Source: Hybos culiciformis
Lineage: Eukaryota > Arthropoda > Insecta > Diptera > Hybotidae
Reading direction: 5' to 3'
Assembly (NCBI GenBank): GCA_964007475.1
Contig: OZ023273.1
Location: 67,784,445-67,848,444 of the forward strand
DNA: 64,000 bases
Part shown: in pieces, positions 57,680-64,000 of the stretch
How the letters are laid out: every line of letters begins with the position of its first letter
Numbering within the stretch: position 1 is the stretch's first letter
Notes under the pieces: generated by a model
What the model saw: the letters and a program-made list of their open reading frames with translations, nothing else
What the model was told of the DNA's origin: nothing
Database searches by the model: none
Program-made: the position numbers and the translations under genes

Positions 57680-58653
57680 AAATTCGTCTATAATGTGTGC
57701 TTATTTTAAGGAAAACATAAATACTAATAATAATTTTATTTTCATTCATTCATTTAAAAAAATTTTTCAGTTCATTGATATAAATTGAAAATAAGTTTTT
57801 AAAAGAATATAGTCTATTATGAACTAATGTTTATTATTGAAAAAATTAATCATTTCGCTTTCGAAAAACATATATATATATTAAATGAATTCACGTAAGC
57901 TTTCAATATCAATATAATGTCATTGTGCGAATATACTAATATATAAAATATAATTTTCATCAGCCACAAAAACACTGCGTCACTAATTCATTTTTCTTCA
58001 AAAACAATTCTACACAAATCTATATATAGTATAAGAATAAATTTTGAGTGGGTGCTGCAAAAAGTTGGCTCCACCTATGAAATTTATATTTCCCTTTGCC
58101 TGGCAAGATAATTAAAAAAAAAATTAAAAATATTTTTTGTTCAATTATAGAATTTTTTTTTTATTATTAATGATCACGATCAGTTTTTGGATAATAAGCA
58201 AACACATACAATGTATATAAACAATTAAAACAGATATGAAGTAAAATATTTTTGGAATATTTTTTAACCCAATGAACTCATTAAATTTTTCATCCGTAGT
58301 TAAAAAAAAAAAGTGTGTACATTTATTTTGTATAATTAAAATTAATTCAAAATTATTAATAGTCTTTCCCATTCAAGCTCCAATCAATTTGGATAATTAT
58401 TCTCATTGTGAGAAACATTAGCTTTCTCGAATTAGGTTTATGGACTTGTTTATAATGTTCATTGATGGGTGTTATATTATGTAGCATTGATTGCTCCCAC
58501 TGGTAATATAAAATTTATTTGATTTTATAATAAAGATTAAACACATCCTTTATCTAAATGCGGTTTTTTTATGTAAAAAAAATCAACTTAAAACTACAAA
58601 ACAAATTTCAAGTTTACATAATATAATTTTTTTTAATTGAATTAGTATATACG
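57680..58653. other. non-coding AT-rich stretch
   Basis: Nothing recognised. Confidence 0.5.
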
Positions 58654-58948
58654 CAGACAAGCTCAAACTGCGGCTCATGAGCCGTATGCGGCTCTTTGAC
58701 ATTTTTTTTGTGGCTCAATAAATTATATTGTAACTGAAATTTTTCAGATTTTCGTGCACATATTTTCTCAAGTAATTTTTAAATGTTTTTAATGTAATAT
58801 TGAAGATTTTTTTTATTTAATAAATTTAGTGATTAATTAATTATAATAATAAAATTCAAATTTAAGTTTGCATTGATAATTTTACGGCTCTACAGTATTT
58901 ACAATTTTCGAACATGGCTCCCCATACATAAACCATTGAGCACCCCTG
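58654..58948. mobile_element. hAT-type MITE, 295 bp
   Basis: Left end cagacaagctcaaa and inverse right end caggggtgctcaat share CAG and GCTCAA at the same spacing. The word ggctc is repeated in both arms. The right terminus caggggtg is a classic hAT end. No intact 8-bp duplication is seen (tatatacg against gctatatt). Confidence 0.65.
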
Positions 58949-59050
58949 GCTATATTGTTTGCCGCACTATGTTTATATTAATAGTAAATTAATGTATATT
59001 ATATTTTACTTATGTACATAAGATGTTTTTATTTGATTATGGGATTTTAT

Positions 59051-59084
59051 TAGTGTCTGTCAGTCATTAGTGTCTGTCAGTCAT
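59051..59084. repeat. 17-bp tandem duplication
   Basis: Two exact copies of tagtgtctgtcagtcat, followed by a decayed third start (tagtgcct). Confidence 0.9.
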
Positions 59085-60790
59085 TAGTGCCTAGATGATC
59101 TTATGCTAGAACAGCAAAATAATTCTATATATAAATGGGGCTTGCAAGCTCCGTATAACTTTGGATGCTGTTTCCGTATAACTAGATGCTTTTTTTCTTT
59201 AAAAATAAAATATTTGCCATTCCCATTTATTCTTTTTAAGAACTGACTAATTCCATACAAAATAATATTCAAATCTCAATTCAATGACATTTTTCTAAAC
59301 CTAAAACTAAATTTGTCATTAGGATCATTTTTGTAGATTTTTTTTTGACACTAGATACTGTGATAAAAAAAAAATTGTACCTGTTACATATTGAGTACAA
59401 GTTTATTTATGTTTAATCATTTAATTAAAATATTATTGGCGCATAAATTTCTGTCGCCTGGGAAAATTTTATTTGAAAAATTAAGAAGCTATTTTCAATA
59501 TATATACATAAATATATGTAGTGTATACACATTTAGACTTCTATATAAAAAAATTCAAAACGCATCGCATCATGAATAAAAATTGATTGTTTTTTATAAT
59601 ATTATTGTTTCGATATATTTCTACAAATCAGAATATATTATGTAGTTTATAAACAGATGAGAAAATTAAAATTGAATTTAAATACACTACTTAGGGCTAA
59701 TTAGGATAGATATTTTAGTCAGATATAGAAATATAGAAATGTGAACAAAAGAAAATCTATTTTAAAGTGATAAATGATGCGGTTATAGTTTTAATTGTAC
59801 GGTTTGTCACAATTGTTGACAATGCATATCTAAAAGTTTTAAAAATATAATTTTATTTACACGTGTAAAATTTTTTATATCAATTATATAGTATAGTCTA
59901 GTATAGCTAGCAGACTGTAGAGACAAGTAAAATATATAGAAAAGAAAGTTACAAGCCAAATGCAAATAAGTGGCAAACGAACTTATAATATTTATATACC
60001 TAAAAATACATATTTAACATTCTAATAATAATAGCGAATAAAAATTATCATCAGACTTGAAGGTGTTTAGCATCAAATTGCCGAAACGACAAAAAGATAA
60101 TTTATAGCCATAATAAATTCAATTTTAAACTCATAAATTACAAGTCACAAATAATAATAAGATTTCAACTATATATACAAAAAAAAATTGTAAGAAAATC
60201 TTTGCACCGCAGAATAGTTTAAGGCGCAAAATTTTATAGTGGAAAGAACTCAAAATCATAAGCATCTAAATTAAAATACAGAAACGCTTTATATGAAACG
60301 CTTTCCAATTCCCCAAGAATCAAAATAAATCAAATTAAAAGTGATAGGATTACTTAGAAAATTCCAAAAAGATATAAATGTTAGTTATAAAGTTATAAAG
60401 TATATATTCATAATGTGTAATTCCAATTTATCTGTATATGTTAACTTTAAATTGAACAAATCCTGAAAAATATGAGAAATGTGCAAACAACATTCTATAT
60501 GTATATGAAAAAATATTTCAAGCCTTGAAATGTCAAAATAACAATGATTAATGTTTTCTTCATTTGAAAAAAAAAATTATAATAATAACTAATTTTTGCT
60601 TTAAATTTTACATAAATGATGTATGCAATACTCTTATTTTTCTTCTGTTAATAAAATTGACATTTTCAAGGATTTTAATAAATGCATAATTAATGATGGC
60701 TCCAAATTATTTGTTCATAAACACTTGAAAACTTTTTTCTGTCATCGCGTATTATTGTATGTTTTTGTATGTTTTTATATTATATGTATA
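59085..60790. other. non-coding AT-rich stretch
   Basis: No supported gene or element. Confidence 0.5.
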
Positions 60791-61632
60791 CAGAGAGTTG
60801 AACCGATATTTATTTCGGTTCGGTTTTGGTTTCGTTCCTCAAATTTTTTTGTGTTCCGGTTACGTTTCGGTTTAGTATTTTTTTTTTCTTTCCGGTTACG
60901 GTTACGGTTTCGGTTACGGTTACACTATTATTTTTTTAATTTTTTCTAAAAACTGACAAAAATGCAGTAGAATAACATAATCTAAAGCGACATAAAATAA
61001 ATTGCCTTTATGTCATCTCAGTATTTTCGCGGACGGATTCTTTGGCGTTTTCGTATGTTAAGTATACAAAATATATACATTACATTATTTTGTAATATTT
61101 ACAAATATGTAAAAGGGGGAGTTTGAAATAGTAATTTGTACCTCCAAAATTTTTCATGGAAAGTTTACTAATTTTAGGAAAAAATTCATTTTGTGTATCT
61201 TACACACATGAAAACCCTAAAGAAAAACAAAATTATAGCGGCACAACAACTTTCTATTATGAATTCAGATACAAATATTAATTACAAAATAAAGAACAAA
61301 AAGGACTTGAAATAAATTTATCTGGGACTTAATCTAAATTTAGTTAAGCTCAACACTATACAACACTATAATTACATATACGAACATTGCGGATTTTCAC
61401 TGTTCGGATTCTAAAATATATCAAAAATAAGTTAAACATTTTTCTTGGATGTAAAAAAATGTCTAAATGTAAGCACAATTTTTTCTTTTGTAAAAAAAAC
61501 TAAAAGAACGAAAAAGAAACCGAAAAAAATTCGTTTTTACTAAATTTCGGTTCGGTTACGGTTACGGTTTGGCATAAAATTTCGGTTTTTTCTGGTTTTC
61601 GGTTTTCGGTTCAGTTCCGGTTCAAGTCTCTG
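60791..61632. mobile_element. hAT-type element with GGTTAC arrays
   Basis: Ends cagagagttgaaccg and inverse cagagacttgaaccg. Flanks tatgtata and taatgtata agree as an 8-bp duplication with one inserted base. Inside each end lies a short array of the hexamer ggttac (near 60893-60925 and 61553-61570). It occurs in the same orientation at both ends, not inverted. The interior is AT-rich and non-coding. Confidence 0.72.
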
Positions 61633-61849
61633 TAATGTATATCAAATGTTTATGTTTCATATGGCATGATTTAGAAATTTAGAAATTTTGTATTCAATTA
61701 AATGAAAATAAAAATTAAATAAATATTCAATATTAAAATTTTTTTACAATATTCCTGAGCAAAAAAAAATATTTAATTAAATTTGCTCATATTATGTGTT
61801 TTATATTTTTTATTTTACTTTTTTTTTTATATTAAAGTTACCAAATCAC

Positions 61850-62640
61850 TGGGTGGGGTGGGATACCTTTTATATGGATTTGGAACAGGAAGTTTAGACG
61901 GGATTAAAAAGTGGGACAGTTAGTAGGTTATCATTTACACTCTTCTTAAAGCGGTGCAAGTCGTAAATCCGCCAGCTGTAGGGAACAATTTTGAAGGAAG
62001 AGCATTCCACATTCTCGAGGTGCGAATTGAAATCGAATTTCCAAATCTCGTTCTATCACATCTGGGAATTTTGACGAAATATGGGTGTAACGTTGAAGCG
62101 GTACGTGTTTGGCGTGAAAATAGTTTAAGTGGAGAAATTAGGGCCTTTACTTCCAGGGAACACGTATCCGTTCCAACAAGATAGTTATAGAAAATTGAAA
62201 GTGAACTTACATGTGATTGAATTATATTCTAGTTTCGATCGTATGTAGGAGAAAAATATTGTTTACATCTTTTTAGAAAACTTAGAACTTTAGCTGCGTT
62301 TTTAGACGTTTCGAAAATATGAATTTTCCAACTCAGATCGCTGGTTATTTTCGAACCTAAAATGTCAAGGTTTCCAGATTTTCCAATACTCTCGCCTTGA
62401 AAAGAAAGTTGAGGTTCGAAAGTTGACAGCTTTCTAGAAATAAGGCAGCATTGCGTTTTAGAAGCGTTAAACTCAACTCTGTTGAGAAGACCCCATTGTG
62501 AAATTTTGGAAAAGTCGTGATTTATGCTACTTTGCAAAAAATTGCGTTTAGTAGTAACAGCATTTGAAGATGCTGATCGTAGCATGCCACCAAGTTACTG
62601 TCATCGGCGAAGTTACTGTCATCGTTTTGTTATGCCATAT
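61850..62640 (-). pseudogene. non-LTR retrotransposon 3' part, Jockey/CR1-like
   Basis: On the minus strand the piece begins with the RT catalytic block FADDSN (62594-62611). A frame change follows, then SQWGLLNRVEFNASKTQCCL and LDILGSKITSDLSWKIHIFE, AKVLSFLKRCKQYFSP (thumb, to about 62235), a stop, a short deletion, and the C-terminal tail around TRFGNSISIRTSRMWNALPS KLFP (to about 61975). The order and wording match the end of Jockey/CR1-like insect LINEs. No RNase H or zinc knuckle is present, unlike the copy at 20.8-23.2 kb. Just before the ADD block, 16-18 bases around gatgacagtaactt are duplicated in tandem. Inactive and 5'-truncated. Confidence 0.82.
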
Positions 62641-62722
62641 TCTCAAATGTGAGATAAAATTAAACAAGTATGGTTTACATAGGTCGAAGCAAAATGATGA
62701 AAAAAATCATGAGTCCCACAAC

Positions 62723-63551
62723 CAGTGCTGTCGTTCTACTGCTTTAGCAGTAGATCTGATATTATCTACTGCCCACCTGCATTTGCTAAAATATACTGCT
62801 TTTTCGTTCTTCCTCATTAATAATCATTTTTAAATATTTCTCTTAAACTATTTTACATGTTATGATCTATGATGATAAGAAAACCATTTAATTTATTGGA
62901 ATTTTGAAAGATTTTATTTTAATGACCCTTTTTTCAAACAGCTTGAAATTATAGATCCAAAGAATTTGAGACCTTCTTTAATACATTTGATTAAAGCGTT
63001 GCCGAATTTTGTTGAAGATGTAGATGATGTTGAGGCATTAGATGGAATTAGTGGAGACAACTTATTAATTTAGAATTTACTTTTTTAAAAAACCAAAGAA
63101 ATTTTCAATTTTAAAAAATGGATTGAATCAATTATGTTTCCAAAATTAAAAAAAATTATTTATGTATATATTTTTTATAATTAATAATTAAATTGATTTA
63201 TTGAGCGTCAAAAGCAATACTATTAAGTGGTGTGTTTTTATTATATATTTGAAAAAGCACAAATTGTTTTTAGTGTAAGTTTTATTATTTAGTAAGTTCT
63301 AGCCAAGGAGGTAAAATCATTTTAAGTTCCTTTAAAATTTCCTTTAACATTTGTGATAGTATGTAAATATTTGAAATAAAAGATGTATTTTATTTATTGG
63401 TAGAGACAGGCAAAGAAAAAAGTCGAGCTCAAACAGTAAAAACTTTTTTCAACCACTTTATTGGTTAAAAAATCTACTGCCTTTTTTTCTAATCTACTGC
63501 TCTTTTTTTTGAATTTCTACTGCTTCATGAAAATTTAAAACGACAGCACTG
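62723..63551 (+). mobile_element. hAT element, 829 bp, with transposase remnant
   Basis: Perfect 13-bp terminal inverted repeat cagtgctgtcgtt, flanked by 8-bp duplications cccacaac and cacacaac (one mismatch). The word ctactgc or its complement is clustered at both ends, like the subterminal binding repeats of other hAT elements. A short transposase fragment sits inside. Confidence 0.85.
62942..63073 (+). pseudogene. hAT transposase fragment
   Basis: Preceded by an acceptor-like ttttttcaaacag, it reads LEIIDPKNLRPSLIHLIKAL then PNFVEDVDDVEALDGI and stops at 63071-63073. The DP then PNFV then DVD-x-x-ALD spacing resembles the segment before the C-terminal dimerisation region of hAT transposases of the ZMYM/SCAND3-like group. 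About 43 residues are left. Confidence 0.6.
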
Positions 63552-63559
63552 CACACAAC

Positions 63560-64000
63560 ATGCTTCAAAAAGATAAAAGAAAAATGGGATATCTTTCTAG
63601 AATATTAAATAGAGAGTTTGCTTATATATGTACATATTCTTTTTAACAAATATTTCATTAAAAATTTGTCTAATATTACACAACAATATGTGATTTACAA
63701 ACAAAAATTTAATAAATACTATTAAAATTAAAATTAAACTATAATAATAAATTTTTATGCTATAAAAACAAAATAGTTTATGAAAATAGAAAAATTATCA
63801 CAATTATAATAGCAGCCGTAACCTAAAATTGCACTAAGCGAGTTGTAAGCAAGCTTTCATACTTAATTTCCTCTGAAATGTTATTCCCTTCAAATATTTA
63901 TTTTCTTTCTTTAAACAACATAGTTTTAATGGTTTACATATTTACTTTTTAAAAATATTTAATCTTAAATCAATGTACAAGAATATTATCAAAATTTCCC
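63560..64000. other. non-coding AT-rich stretch to window end
   Basis: Nothing recognised. Confidence 0.5.

Noticed and set aside
60893..60925. Telomere-like repeat
   Set aside because: The unit is ggttac, not the insect TTAGG type, and it lies inside hAT-type termini.
61954..62184. 76-codon plus-strand open frame
   Set aside because: It is antisense to the C-terminal tail of the minus-strand retrotransposon, which has the recognisable protein wording.

Overview
This is a very AT-rich, intron-rich, transposon-rich nuclear window from an insect. The one recognisable host gene encodes myofilin, an insect thick-filament protein. Everything else that can be named is a mobile-element relic (mainly hAT, plus mariner, THAP-type and non-LTR elements). 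The species cannot be fixed from the sequence. A 200-N run at 692-891 marks an assembly gap.

Layout. 1-8.4 kb: non-coding DNA with short tandem repeats, a TTAA-flanked foldback MITE (4619-4913) and the 3' end of a minus-strand non-LTR retrotransposon (6905-7336). 8.4-11.5 kb: a hAT element with a perfect 8-bp target duplication, containing a 303-bp inverted-repeat element and a perfect 172-bp tandem duplication. 13.6-17 kb: a minisatellite and two more TIR elements. 20.56-23.95 kb: a hAT-like element with a perfect 8-bp target duplication that carries a decayed RT/RNase H retrotransposon and a flawless 81-bp palindrome. 24-30 kb: further TIR elements, including a hAT element split by a poly(A)-tailed LINE fragment with its own 13-bp target duplication.

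31.2 kb has a microRNA-like hairpin. 32.4-52.6 kb is the myofilin gene on the minus strand: six phase-compatible coding exons (52.4, 51.2, 45.7, 45.2, 33.4 and 32.6 kb), an alternative terminal exon at 43.0 kb and a candidate alternative exon at 48 kb. All coding introns join in compatible phases. The gene appears to make a short product of about 160-170 residues and a long product with a Pro/Ser/Arg-rich extension that runs off the last visible exon (32463) with no stop codon seen. Its large introns hold a hAT element with two hAT C-terminal remnants, a THAP-like TIR element, a mariner deletion derivative and a tRNA-derived fragment.

53-64 kb: repeats and TIR elements, a minus-strand LINE 3' end (61.85-62.64 kb) and a hAT element with a transposase remnant (62.7-63.55 kb). 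About eight hAT-like copies have a recognisable 8-bp target duplication, so hAT activity has been the main force shaping this window.
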